Assembly (NCBI RefSeq): GCF_003945765.1
Contig: NZ_CP027712.1
Coordinates: 372,001-436,000 of the forward strand
Direction: 5' to 3'
Origin: Pseudomonas chlororaphis subsp. chlororaphis
GTDB lineage: Bacteria; Pseudomonadota; Gammaproteobacteria; Pseudomonadales; Pseudomonadaceae
DNA length: 64,000 nt
Shown in pieces: positions 8,516 to 16,866 of the stretch (positions within the stretch are counted from its first letter, which is position 1; every line of letters starts with the position of its first letter). A program made the translations under genes and the position numbers. The notes under the pieces were generated by a model. That model saw only the letters and a list, made by a program, of their open reading frames with translations, made no database searches and was not told the origin of the DNA.

Positions 8516-10291
8516 ATGGCTTATGTCGAGCATGCAGAAACAGAAGTCCTGCACGAACCGAAGAGCTTCTTCACGCGCTATATCTGGAGCCAGGACCACA
8601 AGGTCATCGCCATCCAGTATTCCTTGACGGCAATCTCCGTGGGGCTCGTCGCCCTGGTACTGTCCGGCCTGATGCGCATGCAGATCGGCTTTCCCGGCAG
8701 TCTCGAGTTCATGGATGCCAGCACCTATTACCAGGCGATGACCCTGCACGGCATGATTATGGTCATCTACCTGCTGACGGCCCTGTTCCTGGGCGGCTTC
8801 GGCAACTATCTGATTCCGCTGATGATTGGCGCCCGGGACATGGTCTTCCCCTACGTCAACATGCTGAGCTTCTGGTTCTACCTGCTCTCGGTCCTGGTGC
8901 TGCTTTCCAGCTTCTTCGTCCCGGGCGGGCCCACCGGGGCGGGCTGGACACTCTATCCACCGCAATCCATCACCCAGGGCACCCCGGGGACCGAATGGGG
9001 CATCGTGTTGATGCTGGTATCGCTGGCGATCTTCATCGTCGCCGCCACCATGGGCGGGCTGAACTACGTGACCACGGTGCTGCAGGCACGTACGCGCGGC
9101 ATGACGCTGTTTCGCATGCCGCTGTCCGTCTGGGGCATCTTCATGGCCTCGATCCTGGCCCTGCTGGCCTTTCCGGCCTTGTTCGTCAGCGCGGTGATGA
9201 TGCTGTTCGACAGGCTGCTGGGCACAAGCTTCTTCATGCCGGCGGTGATCTCCATGGGGCAGCAGCTCGCGCATCAGGGGGGCAGCCCGATCCTGTTCCA
9301 GCATCTGTTCTGGTTCTTCGGCCATCCGGAGGTCTACATCGTCGCCCTGCCGGCGTTCGGCCTGGTCTCCGACCTGATCAGCACCCATGCGCGCAAGAAC
9401 ATCTTCGGTTACCGCATGATGGTCTGGGCCATCATTGCCATCGGCGTGTTGAGCTTCGTGGTCTGGGCGCACCACATGTACGTCAGCGGGATGAACCCGT
9501 ACTTCGGCTTCTTTTTCGCCGCCACCACCTTGATCATCGCCGTGCCGACCGCGCTGAAAGTCTACAACTGGGTGCTGACCCTGTGGCATGGCGACATCCA
9601 CCTGACGGTGCCGATGCTGTTCGCCCTGGCCTTTATCGTCACCTTCCTGGTCGGTGGCCTCACCGGGTTGTTTCTCGGCAACGTGATTGTGGATATCCCG
9701 CTGTCGGACACCTACTTCGTGGTGGCCCACTTCCATATGGTCATGGGGGTCGCGCCGATCCTGGTGATATTTGGCGCCATCTACCATTGGTTTCCGAAGA
9801 TCACCGGGCGCCTGATGAACGACACCCTGGGCAAGCTGCATTTCTGGATAACTTTCCTGGGTACTTACTGCATCTACTTCCCCATGCACTACCTGGGGCT
9901 GTTGGGCATGCCTCGGCGCTATTACGCCTGGCAGAACTACGACTTCATCCCGCAATCGGCGCAGCAGTTGAATGCGTTCATCACCGTTGTCGCGCTGACG
10001 GTCGGGGTATGCCAGCTGCTGTTCCTTTTCAACCTGGCCTGGAGTGCCTTCAAAGGCAAGCCGGCGGGCCCGAACCCATGGGGGGCGGCCAGCCTGGAAT
10101 GGCAGACGCCGGACACCCCGCCCGTACATGGCAACTGGGGGCCGGAGCTGCCGGTGGTGCACCGTTGGGCCTATGACTACAGCGTGCCCGGGATAGAGCA
10201 GGACTTCGTGCCACAGACGGTTTCGGCCCAGGAGCTGGAGCAGATGAGGCAGAACAGCGCAGAAGCCAGGATCGCGGGCGAAAGACCATGA
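8516..10291 (+). CDS. ctaD: Cytochrome c oxidase subunit I (aa3 type)
   Basis: The catalytic subunit, with the haem a and haem a3-CuB centres and the proton channels. The 591-aa protein has 12 predicted helices and the haem-copper signatures. LHGMIMVIYLL supplies a low-spin haem His. FGHPEVYIVALPAFG supplies the CuB His, the D-channel Glu and the cross-linked Tyr. WAHHMYVSGMNP supplies the CuB His pair, and VAHFHMVMG the haem a3/a His residues. The Glu in HPEVYI places it in the A1 subgroup. I chose the ATG at 8516 because the strong gcggagg site precedes it at 8502-8508; an upstream ATG at 8486 has none. It overlaps the next gene by 4 nt (ATGA). Confidence 0.95.
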   Translation: MAYVEHAETEVLHEPKSFFTRYIWSQDHKVIAIQYSLTAISVGLVALVLSGLMRMQIGFPGSLEFMDASTYYQAMTLHGMIMVIYLLTALFLGGFGNYLIPLMIGARDMVFPYVNMLSFWFYLLSVLVLLSSFFVPGGPTGAGWTLYPPQSITQGTPGTEWGIVLMLVSLAIFIVAATMGGLNYVTTVLQARTRGMTLFRMPLSVWGIFMASILALLAFPALFVSAVMMLFDRLLGTSFFMPAVISMGQQLAHQGGSPILFQHLFWFFGHPEVYIVALPAFGLVSDLISTHARKNIFGYRMMVWAIIAIGVLSFVVWAHHMYVSGMNPYFGFFFAATTLIIAVPTALKVYNWVLTLWHGDIHLTVPMLFALAFIVTFLVGGLTGLFLGNVIVDIPLSDTYFVVAHFHMVMGVAPILVIFGAIYHWFPKITGRLMNDTLGKLHFWITFLGTYCIYFPMHYLGLLGMPRRYYAWQNYDFIPQSAQQLNAFITVVALTVGVCQLLFLFNLAWSAFKGKPAGPNPWGAASLEWQTPDTPPVHGNWGPELPVVHRWAYDYSVPGIEQDFVPQTVSAQELEQMRQNSAEARIAGERP

Positions 10292-10980
10292 ACGGGCCGC
10301 TATTGAAAAACACCGAAAGCGCCGGCGCCGGTGGCCGTTGGAGCCAGCCCCCCGACCACTCTCGGGGACCGGCAGGCCTGGACAGGGAGAAAGCCGCAAA
10401 AGTGGGCCTGCGCATGTTCCTGGTGGTGGTGACCTCGCTGTTCCTGCTGTTCCTGCTGGCCTTCATCGCGCGTTCGCAAATGGCGGACTGGCAGCCTCTG
10501 ACCGAGCCCCTGGCGCCGCTGGCCAGTGCCCGGCAACTCTGGCTGAACACGCTCCTGCTGGTGCTGGGCAGTGTCAGCCTGCAGTGGGCGCGAATGGCCG
10601 CCCGGCGGGATGCGTTGAACGGGGCCACCCTCGGCTTCGCCCTGGGCGGTGTCTTCGCGATCGCCTTTCTCGGGGGGCAACTCTGGGTCTGGAAGCAGTT
10701 CGTCGACTGGGGCTATTTCGTCTCCGCCAACCCGGCCAACAGCTTTTTCTATCTGCTGACCGGCGTACACGGGTTGCACCTGCTGGGAGGCCTGGTGGCC
10801 TGGGGCAGAGTCGGCGCCAGGTTCCTGCGCCGGGTTCCGCTGTCGCAACTGGCGCCCAGCGTGGAGCTCTGTGCCATCTACTGGCACTACCTGCTGGGGC
10901 TGTGGATCGTCCTCTTCTTCCTGCTGACCAGCACGTCGGAAACCTATCAAGCCATCGCCGCATTCTGCGGCCTGAGGTGA
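10288..10980 (+). CDS. Haem-copper oxidase subunit III-like protein (first copy)
   Basis: A membrane subunit of the oxidase, 230 aa. After a polar 40-residue N-terminus there are five hydrophobic helices. The family signature HGLHLLGGLVAWG near residue 155 and the C-terminal IYWHYLLGLWIVLFFLL are typical of subunit III, which stabilises subunit I and its proton uptake. The start overlaps the subunit I stop (ATGA), so translation is coupled. A second, longer subunit III gene follows after 4 nt. Having two adjacent paralogues suggests a split or duplicated subunit III, as in the CyoC/CtaE-type arrangement of some caa3 operons. Confidence 0.85.
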   Translation: MNGPLLKNTESAGAGGRWSQPPDHSRGPAGLDREKAAKVGLRMFLVVVTSLFLLFLLAFIARSQMADWQPLTEPLAPLASARQLWLNTLLLVLGSVSLQWARMAARRDALNGATLGFALGGVFAIAFLGGQLWVWKQFVDWGYFVSANPANSFFYLLTGVHGLHLLGGLVAWGRVGARFLRRVPLSQLAPSVELCAIYWHYLLGLWIVLFFLLTSTSETYQAIAAFCGLR

Positions 10981-10984
10981 AGCC

Positions 10985-11695
10985 ATGGCATTGCCCTCAG
11001 CAACAGCTCCGGAAGATCCCGTCCCGCCCCCACCCGATACGCTGGTAGCGGGGTGGAAGAGCATCGCCACCGACTGGGCCTCGGATCAGGATGTGTTCAA
11101 GCGGGTGCCCTGGGGCAAGGCGATGATGTGGATCTTCCTGCTCAGCGACACCTTCATCTTCACCTGCTTCCTGACCGGCTACATGTCGGTGCGCATCAGT
11201 GCCACCGTCCCCTGGCCGAACCCCAGCGAAGTGTTCGCCCTGACCATCGGCGGCGTTGAAATCCCCCTGATTCTGATCGCCATCATGACCTTCGTGCTGA
11301 TCAGCAGCAGCGGCACCATGGCCATGGCCGTGAACTTCGCCTATCGCCGTGTACGCGGCAAATGCGCGGCCCTGATGCTGGCGACTGCGGCCTTCGGTGC
11401 GACCTTCGTCAGCATGCAGGCGTTCGAGTGGAGCAAGCTCATCGCCGAAGGCGTACGCCCCTGGTCGAACCCCATGGGCGCGGCGCAATTCGGCGCCAGC
11501 TTTTTCATGATTACCGGTTTCCACGGGCTGCATGTATCGGTTGGCGTCATCTACCTGTGCATCGTCGCCTTCAAGGTATTGCGCGGGGACTACGAGCGCT
11601 CCGGCAACTACCAGATCGTCGAGATCGCCGGGTTGTACTGGCACTTCGTGGATCTGGTGTGGGTATTTATCTTCGCTTTCTTCTACTTATGGTGA
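10985..11695 (+). CDS. coxC: Cytochrome c oxidase subunit III (second copy)
   Basis: An integral membrane subunit, 236 aa with about five helices. The N-terminal half has a conserved membrane segment (KAMMWIFLLSDTFIFTCFL), and the second half carries ITGFHGLHVSVGVIY and LYWHFVDLVWVFIFAFFYLW, the hallmark subunit III motifs with the conserved His-Glu surroundings. It lies 4 nt after the first subunit III gene and 21 nt before subunit IV, clearly the same operon. It is better conserved relative to the family than the preceding paralogue. Confidence 0.9.
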   Translation: MALPSATAPEDPVPPPPDTLVAGWKSIATDWASDQDVFKRVPWGKAMMWIFLLSDTFIFTCFLTGYMSVRISATVPWPNPSEVFALTIGGVEIPLILIAIMTFVLISSSGTMAMAVNFAYRRVRGKCAALMLATAAFGATFVSMQAFEWSKLIAEGVRPWSNPMGAAQFGASFFMITGFHGLHVSVGVIYLCIVAFKVLRGDYERSGNYQIVEIAGLYWHFVDLVWVFIFAFFYLW

Positions 11696-11716
11696 GCCCG
11701 CAGAGGAGTATCGGCG

Positions 11717-12034
11717 ATGGCACATGCACAAGGTCAACAGCATCCACTGAGCCTGTACCTGAAGATCTGGGGGCTGTTGTTCGTACTCAGTACCCTGTCC
11801 TACCTGGTCGACTACTTTCACTTCCAGGGCTACTTCAGGTGGTCGCTGATCCTGGTCCTCATGTTGTTGAAGGCCGGCCTGATCGTTTCCATCTTCATGC
11901 ACATGGCCTGGGAGCGCCTGGCGATGGTCTACGCGATCCTCGTCCCGCCGTTGTGCCTGCTGGTGCTGGTTGGCCTGATGGCCGCCGAGGCGGATTACGT
12001 GTTTTCCACCCGGGGGATTTTCCTCGGGCAATGA
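11717..12034 (+). CDS. Cytochrome c oxidase subunit IV (prokaryotic COX4 family)
   Basis: A small accessory membrane subunit, 105 aa. After a short polar N-terminus (MAHAQGQQHPLSLYLKIWG) there are three hydrophobic helices, with an IFMHMAWER loop before the last one, typical of the bacterial COX4 family in caa3/bo3 enzymes. It is the last gene of the operon; the ATG follows gaggagtatcggcg. The opposite-strand gene begins to be read toward it at 12072, so the two converge with only 37 bp between stops. Confidence 0.85.
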   Translation: MAHAQGQQHPLSLYLKIWGLLFVLSTLSYLVDYFHFQGYFRWSLILVLMLLKAGLIVSIFMHMAWERLAMVYAILVPPLCLLVLVGLMAAEADYVFSTRGIFLGQ

Positions 12035-12071
12035 CCGGCTTCCGCCTCCGGCGTTCAAGCGCCGCAGCGTC

Positions 12072-12626
12072 CTATATCGTGCGCTTGAACTGATGCCATT
12101 TCTGCAGCCAGGCCACTATCCAGTGAGGCGCTGCTGCGCCGGTCCCGGCGACCTGCAGTTGTGGGTGGTGGCTGATGACCTGATCCAGGATTGGCTCCTG
12201 AGCGGGTTCGACGTCCACGAAGAAAATGTGCTCGCCGTCCCTTACCGTCTTTTTCAAATTGCTGAAGTGGGCATTGGGCACCTGGATACCGAAGAAGCCG
12301 CCTTCCCAGATACAGAAGCCCAGGATCACGATCGCCAGGAAGATGAACGGCACCCAGCCTGCCGCGGACTCGGTCCAACCTGCCAGATAAGCTCCGAGCA
12401 GTACCAATGCCGCGAGTGGTATGCCAATGACCGCGCCAATCTCGCCGGAGTGAACGACATCCTGCTTCATGAGTGAGTTCACATCATGCAGGTGATGCTG
12501 TTCCACATCCGCATCCCGGTCGCTGAGCACATGAATCTGCTCGGTACTGATGCCGCTGGCTTCCAGCTCGCTTTCAACGGTTTCCAGCTCGTCGAGATTA
12601 TCGCTGATGTAAAAGTGTCGGTTCAT
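12072..12626 (-). CDS. Conserved inner-membrane protein of unknown function
   Basis: 184 aa. The first 60 residues form a soluble domain that opens MNRHFYISDNLDELETVESE and continues with a short His/Asp-rich stretch. Two hydrophobic helices follow at about 65-85 and 95-118, then a cytoplasmic-looking domain of alternating strands and helices. I recall similar Pseudomonas proteins carrying misleading labels such as magnesium transporter or NAD/FAD-utilising enzyme; nothing in the sequence supports an enzymatic role. A very strong ribosome binding site (gtaggaggtgactc) precedes the ATG at 12626, so expression may be high. It is transcribed convergently with the oxidase operon. Confidence 0.75.
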   Translation of the reverse strand: MNRHFYISDNLDELETVESELEASGISTEQIHVLSDRDADVEQHHLHDVNSLMKQDVVHSGEIGAVIGIPLAALVLLGAYLAGWTESAAGWVPFIFLAIVILGFCIWEGGFFGIQVPNAHFSNLKKTVRDGEHIFFVDVEPAQEPILDQVISHHPQLQVAGTGAAAPHWIVAWLQKWHQFKRTI

Positions 12627-13047
12627 GAGTCACCTCCTACTTCATCGTCGCAGAGGCCCCCATTTTTTCTGCAGTCGTTATCTGAAACTCCAGAGCGTTT
12701 TCCTGCCGCCCTGGATAACAACGCACGCTTGTCGCTAGCTAAAAAAGTATAGCACCGCCCCTGTCAACGCCTTGCTGGCCGGGGGCTACGGGGATATACG
12801 GCAATCTGAGGGGGGGGTGAATCCTTCTGTTCGGATTCTGTATCTGCGTGGGTAATCGGGCGAGTGATGGCAGGCGACCGGGGGCTGATTGCACTTTTTA
12901 GATGCCGGCTTACTTGCACCGCAAGATCAGTTGTCCGCTCCCGGATAGTCGGACCGATGTGCGAGCGGAGCCACGATTATGTTTTGTATGAGAGGCAGGC
13001 GTGGATAACTCAATAGTCGCGAAAAACAATATATACCTGGCAGAAAT
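12627..13047. other. 421-bp stretch without a supported gene
   Basis: Contains the promoter region of the membrane protein at its left end and then sequence with only short unsupported frames. A small inverted repeat (gaatcc-ttctgtt-cggattc, near 12820) is present. Nothing else recognisable. Confidence 0.5.
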
Positions 13048-13082
13048 AACAAAGCCCTCGCATTGCTGCGAGGGTTTTGTTT
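13048..13082. terminator. Terminator downstream of wrbA
   Basis: The stem acaaagccctcgca / tgcgagggttttgt has T-rich sequence on both strands. It lies about 80 nt past the wrbA stop and would act mainly on that minus-strand transcript. Confidence 0.8.
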
Positions 13083-13161
13083 TGTATCCAGACCTGCTGA
13101 TTGCGGATCGAGCACTATGCAGTTTCTGTCTCGGCGCAGACCTGGCGATTTAAGGCAGCCA

Positions 13162-13761
13162 CTACTTACTCAGCTTGACCGCCAGCTGGGCCACGTACTG
13201 GCCTTGATGACGGGCGATCTCCAGTTCACGGGCATCAGGCTGGCGCGAGCCGTCACCACCGGCAATGGTGGATGCGCCATAAGGCGTGCCACCGCCGACA
13301 CTGGACGTATCGAACAAGGCTGGCGAGCTGTAACCGATGGGCACAATGATCATGCCGTGGTGAGCCAGGGTGGTCCACGTGGAGGTAATGGTCATCTCCT
13401 GGCCGCCGCCGGTACCTGTCGAGGTGAATACACTGGCGAGCTTGCCAACCAGGCCGCCCTTGGCCCACAGCCCGCCGGTCTGGTCGAGGAAGTTGCGCAT
13501 CTGGCCGGACATATTGCCGAAGCGGGTCGGAGTACCCAGGATGATTGCGTCGTAGTCGCCGAGCTCGTTTGGCGTGGCAACCGGAGCGCTCTGATCCACT
13601 TTGCCATGGGCGGCCTTGAAGGCTTCCGGGTCCATGGTCTCGGGTACGCGTTTGAGGGTGACTTCAACCCCGGGAACGCTCCGGGCACCTTCCGACACGC
13701 TCTGGGCCATTGTTTCAATATGACCGTACATCGAATGATAAAGAACCAATACCTTAGCCAT
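13162..13761 (-). CDS. wrbA: NAD(P)H:quinone oxidoreductase WrbA
   Basis: A tetrameric FMN flavoprotein that reduces quinones by two electrons and protects against redox cycling. The 199-aa length equals the family norm. The N-terminus [18 protein letters not shown] is the flavodoxin-like FMN phosphate loop. [20 protein letters not shown], the GTGGGQE loop and the [11 protein letters not shown] segment are all WrbA signatures. The frame extends upstream by about 100 residues of unlikely sequence. The ATG at 13761, preceded by gaggaagtacgc, gives the standard protein. Confidence 0.95.
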   Translation of the reverse strand: MAKVLVLYHSMYGHIETMAQSVSEGARSVPGVEVTLKRVPETMDPEAFKAAHGKVDQSAPVATPNELGDYDAIILGTPTRFGNMSGQMRNFLDQTGGLWAKGGLVGKLASVFTSTGTGGGQEMTITSTWTTLAHHGMIIVPIGYSSPALFDTSSVGGGTPYGASTIAGGDGSRQPDARELEIARHQGQYVAQLAVKLSK

Positions 13762-14235
13762 GCGTACTTCCTCTTGAGGTGTGTCTTGAGCTGACTGACG
13801 GCCTGTTAAATAGGCAATCAGGTTAGTTATCCATCCCACTGTTGCACCTGCATCTGCGTGAGTCGTGGCGCATGATCGATCTAATTGGCTTCTGTGAATA
13901 TGAGAAAATATCGAATGGGATGTTCGAAAAAATTGATCTTGGAAAGCAACGATAATGGATGAAGGCGACTGTTGTTTTTTCTGGAGTCGTTCCGATTTTG
14001 AAAACTGCGGTCTTCTCATGTTTTTCAGCTTTTCGCCCAGGCGGGTCGGGGCTTTCAGAATTGTCACCCCGTCCAGGACGCCACAGCACGCCTGGGCTGG
14101 GGCCTGGTTTGCACTACCCTGCCGGTTTGCACAAAAAATGGACGCAGAGCCCGTCGGCGGGAGGGGGATAAGTGTTTTTTTGGCAGGTTTTTTTCTCTGC
14201 GCTCGGATTTTTCAGGGCGGTGCCCGCATGCATGA
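13762..14235. other. 474-bp low-information region upstream of wrbA
   Basis: A relatively AT-rich stretch with overlapping short frames but none with a ribosome binding site plus protein-like composition. It should hold the wrbA promoter at its left end. No repeats, tRNA or mobile remnants were recognised. Confidence 0.45.
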
Positions 14236-14270
14236 AAAAGCCCCCACTGCCCGATAGAGCAGTGGGGGGC
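14236..14270 (-). terminator. Terminator of the HicA-like gene
   Basis: Read on the minus strand, the perfect stem gcccccactgct / agcagtgggggc (with small offset) is followed by five T residues, about 20 nt after the stop codon of the short HicA-like frame. Confidence 0.85.
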
Positions 14271-14291
14271 TGGTCGTTGCTTACCAGATGC

Positions 14292-14417
14292 TTATGCAGC
14301 CTCGACGGTGATAGAGATCCGCCGACCGCGTTCCTGCAGGGTGAAGTGGCTGCCCTTGCCGGGTTGGAACTCCTCGCCTTGGTCTTTCAACCATCGCCGA
14401 AACTCGCTGTACTTCAT
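14292..14417 (-). CDS. Truncated HicA-like mRNA-interferase protein (41 aa)
   Basis: The frame encodes a 41-residue protein beginning MKYSEFRRWLKDQGEEFQPG and continuing KGSHFTLQERGRR. This is the first half of the HicA toxin fold (double-stranded RNA binding-like) with its catalytic histidine in GSHF. Normal HicA is about 55-80 aa and continues with a strand reading roughly NGKxTIFPxHG; here the protein stops after SITVEAA. No HicB antitoxin gene is found on either side. The ATG at 14417 has gcgaggg 6 nt upstream (a second ATG at 14423 lies directly on that site), and a strong terminator follows the stop. The gene therefore looks like a maintained short unit. It may be an inactive relic or a shortened RNA-binding protein. 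Confidence 0.6.
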   Translation of the reverse strand: MKYSEFRRWLKDQGEEFQPGKGSHFTLQERGRRISITVEAA

Positions 14418-14586
14418 CTGCATCCCTCGCTGTTTCGGTGAAGCCATCGTGCAACATTTATGATGCTGCCCTTGTTGGAATTAACTCGTAATAAGTTCAG
14501 AAAAATCCCCGCCATCGTTTTGACATAATTGCCGCAACAGGCGCGGCTCAACTCCGCGCCTTCTTCGTTTTTGTGGGAGTGAGTTG

Positions 14587-15264
14587 GTGTCAGAAAGGAT
14601 TGAGGGCTCGGGCGGGAAAATCATGTTCGACGTGGATGCGGTCTACTGCATTTCGTTGAAAGAGCGAACAGACCGGCGAGAGCTGTTCCGGGCCTCGGTA
14701 AAAAGCCTGATCCGAAACCCGGTGGTGTTCCATGTCGTGGAGCGGCACGCCGACCCTGTCCGTGGCTGCTATGAGTCGCACCAGGACCTGGCACGGATTG
14801 CGCTCGAGCGCGGGCTTGACCGGGTGTTGATCTTTGAAGACGACGTTGCACCGTATGAGCTGAAGGCGACCCCCATCCGCTGGATCAACAAATTCATCCG
14901 TACTCGGCAATTTGAAGTGCTGCACCTGGGGTACAGCATGGGCAGGACTTGGCTAACCTGGTTCCCCTTTATTGCCCGGGGCCGCGTCGTTGCGCTGCAC
15001 GCCTATATCCTGTCTCGTGAGGGTTGTCAGATCCTGGCGAACACCCCGTACAACGGCACGCCCGTTGACGTGATTTTCAAGAAGCGCATAAAGCAGCACT
15101 GCGCCTTTCCGATGCTGTTCCGTCAGCAGCCAGCAACATTGGCGGGTAGCGACATCGAGACCGAAGTGAAAAACGAGGATGAATGGTGGCAGCGCAATTG
15201 GGACAAGCACTGTACCTCGCCGATTAAAAACCTCTGGCGGACAGTGCTCAGGCTCAATTTTTAA
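14587..15264 (+). CDS. Glycosyltransferase family 25 protein (LPS/surface glycan type)
   Basis: A putative galactosyl- or glucosyl-transferase of the LgtB/Lex2B group, 225 aa. The GT25 pattern is clear: VDAVYCISLKERTDRRE at the N-terminus (nucleotide-sugar binding), ESHQDLARIALERGLDRVLI, then the metal-binding FEDDV (the DxD-like motif), and HLGYSMGR and ALHAYILSREG further on. No signal peptide or membrane helix. GTG at 14587 is preferred because of gggagtgag just upstream; an ATG at 14623 would drop 12 residues. It stands alone between the HicA-like gene and tRNA-Thr, away from any O-antigen cluster, so it may be a late surface modifier. Confidence 0.85.
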   Translation: MSERIEGSGGKIMFDVDAVYCISLKERTDRRELFRASVKSLIRNPVVFHVVERHADPVRGCYESHQDLARIALERGLDRVLIFEDDVAPYELKATPIRWINKFIRTRQFEVLHLGYSMGRTWLTWFPFIARGRVVALHAYILSREGCQILANTPYNGTPVDVIFKKRIKQHCAFPMLFRQQPATLAGSDIETEVKNEDEWWQRNWDKHCTSPIKNLWRTVLRLNF

Positions 15265-15500
15265 AGGGGAGGGGCTTTATCTTCCCCCCCCAGCACGTTG
15301 GCCTTGGCTGGCGCCGCAGTGAAGGCAGCGGCGTTGCCTGGCATGGGGGATGAACGGCCAGTTGGCTGTCCATGTCGGCCACCAGGCTCGCGGGTCGGCC
15401 CGACACCGCTTGAGCACGCCCAGCGCCTGGGACCGTTTTCGCCAGCCTGGGCACAATGTGGACAACTAAGGCGAACTAAGTGGCGTTTACAACAGCCAGA

Positions 15501-15536
15501 AACAACAAAGCCCCGCATTGCGGGGCTTTGTTTTGT
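15501..15536. terminator. Terminator 3' of tRNA-Thr
   Basis: The stem acaaagccccgca / tgcggggctttgt lies directly after the tRNA-Thr 3' end on the minus strand and also has T-rich sequence on the plus strand, so it may work both ways. Confidence 0.75.
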
Positions 15537-15537
15537 A

Positions 15538-15613
<76 letters not shown>

Positions 15614-15690
15614 GTGTGGGCGACGATTATAGCGATTGGCGGGGTTCTGTAAACCCCTGAAATCTGACTATTTTTGCTTTGTGCCGGGCT

Positions 15691-16512
15691 CTAGCCGCGG
15701 ACCAGTACTTTCTTGAGTTTTTCGAGGGCGCGCCATGAGCGGCTGTTGCGCAGGGCGTGGAGTGCAGCTTCGGCGCGGTCGGCGCGTTGGCGTTCGGCGA
15801 TCAGGGCCTGTTCCAGGTCGGTGGCGGGGGCGACGAAGCGGTGGCCGGGGTTGAACTGGAACTCGTCGAGGTTGCACGGCGGGATGTCGAAGGCGCCCTT
15901 GAGGTTCAGGTGTTCTTCGGCCAGGTAGAAGGTGTTGATGCCGTCGAACACCACCGGGTGGTAGCCCGCGCCAGTGACCAGGGTTTCCCAGGCCTGGTCG
16001 CGGTTCCATGGGGTTTCGATCAGCAGGATCCACGGCCGCCAGCGGTTGAAGTCCATGCTGCGCAGCACGGTTTCTTCGTGGCCTTCGACGTCGATCTTGA
16101 GGAAGTGGATGGGGCCGCCGACGTGGGCCTCGCAGATATCGCTCAGGGTGCGTGAGCTGACAATCTGGGTCTGCACCTGCATGCCGGCGTCCTTGTGTTG
16201 CTGGGCGATGGCGGGGTCGAGGGTGGACAGGCCGGTGTCGGCGATGGCGTAGAAGGTCAGGGCCTCGGCGTTATCGCCGGCAGCGCATTGCAGGTTGGTG
16301 TCCCTGGGCCGCTCCTGGCACAGGGCGTGGTAATAGCTCGGCACTGGTTCGACGTTGATGCCGCGCCAGCCGCGATCGTAGAAGGCGCGGGTCACCGAGT
16401 CGGCAGTGGGGTGGTTGGCGCCGACGTCGATGTAGAAGCCGTTTTCAACGTGTTTGAGCGCGCGCCACAGGCGGATGTCTTCGAAATTTTGTGCATAAGA
16501 AATGAACGTCAC
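15691..16512 (-). CDS. FkbM-family SAM-dependent methyltransferase
   Basis: 273 aa. The core is a class I methyltransferase of the FkbM type: GFYIDVGANHPTADSVTR (SAM-binding motif I), GINVEPVPSYY, and FLKIDVEGHEETVL near residue 145, the most typical FkbM signature. The C-terminal 40 residues (AERQRADRAEAALHALR then SWRALEKL) form a heptad-like tail, as often added to glycosyltransferases and glycan methyltransferases of surface polysaccharide systems. It sits alone, 78 bp from tRNA-Thr and close to the GT25 gene on the other strand. A role in modifying surface glycan is plausible but inferred. Confidence 0.88.
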   Translation of the reverse strand: MTFISYAQNFEDIRLWRALKHVENGFYIDVGANHPTADSVTRAFYDRGWRGINVEPVPSYYHALCQERPRDTNLQCAAGDNAEALTFYAIADTGLSTLDPAIAQQHKDAGMQVQTQIVSSRTLSDICEAHVGGPIHFLKIDVEGHEETVLRSMDFNRWRPWILLIETPWNRDQAWETLVTGAGYHPVVFDGINTFYLAEEHLNLKGAFDIPPCNLDEFQFNPGHRFVAPATDLEQALIAERQRADRAEAALHALRNSRSWRALEKLKKVLVRG

Positions 16513-16866
16513 TGTCTTTTCCCGTTAATCACAAAGGTTCTGGATCGGACGCGCCCGCGAGCGCCTGCGTCTGTATAACAAGCGTCGCCGACCGGCGCAA
16601 TTTGCCGCGCCTGTGGTGCCGGTTTTCGGCTGTTATGTCCTTTGGCATTGACGCTTATGCACAATCGATGGCTGTCGCGCGGCTGTTTTCGCTGATTTTG
16701 TGGATCCGTTCTCAACTCGCCGCAACTGGCTGTTTTTTCGCTGATTTATTTTTATGAACAAAAAATGACCAGCTCTGTATTGAGGCTGTAGCAGGCGCTT
16801 TCAGCGGCTTTGACGGGATTTCATCAACAGAGTTATCCACAGGCTGGATAGGATGATGGATCCAAC
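16513..16866. other. 354-bp AT-rich gap
   Basis: No supported gene. Two short near-direct repeats reading ggctgttttcgctgatttt (16681) and ggctgttttttcgctgattt (16728) lie 47 bp apart, of unknown meaning. The FkbM promoter should be near the left edge. Confidence 0.5.

Noticed and set aside
8498..10399. 633-codon frame antisense to subunit I
   Set aside because: Low-complexity His/Gln/Asp-rich mirror frame of the well-identified ctaD gene.
13823..14257. Overlapping short frames upstream of wrbA
   Set aside because: No ribosome binding site, no protein-like composition, no domain; treated as non-coding.
14292..14590. HicB antitoxin next to the HicA-like gene
   Set aside because: Searched in all frames on both sides and found no HicB-like sequence.
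15265..15500. Short frames between the GT25 gene and tRNA-Thr
   Set aside because: No start signals or protein-like character; probably non-coding spacer.
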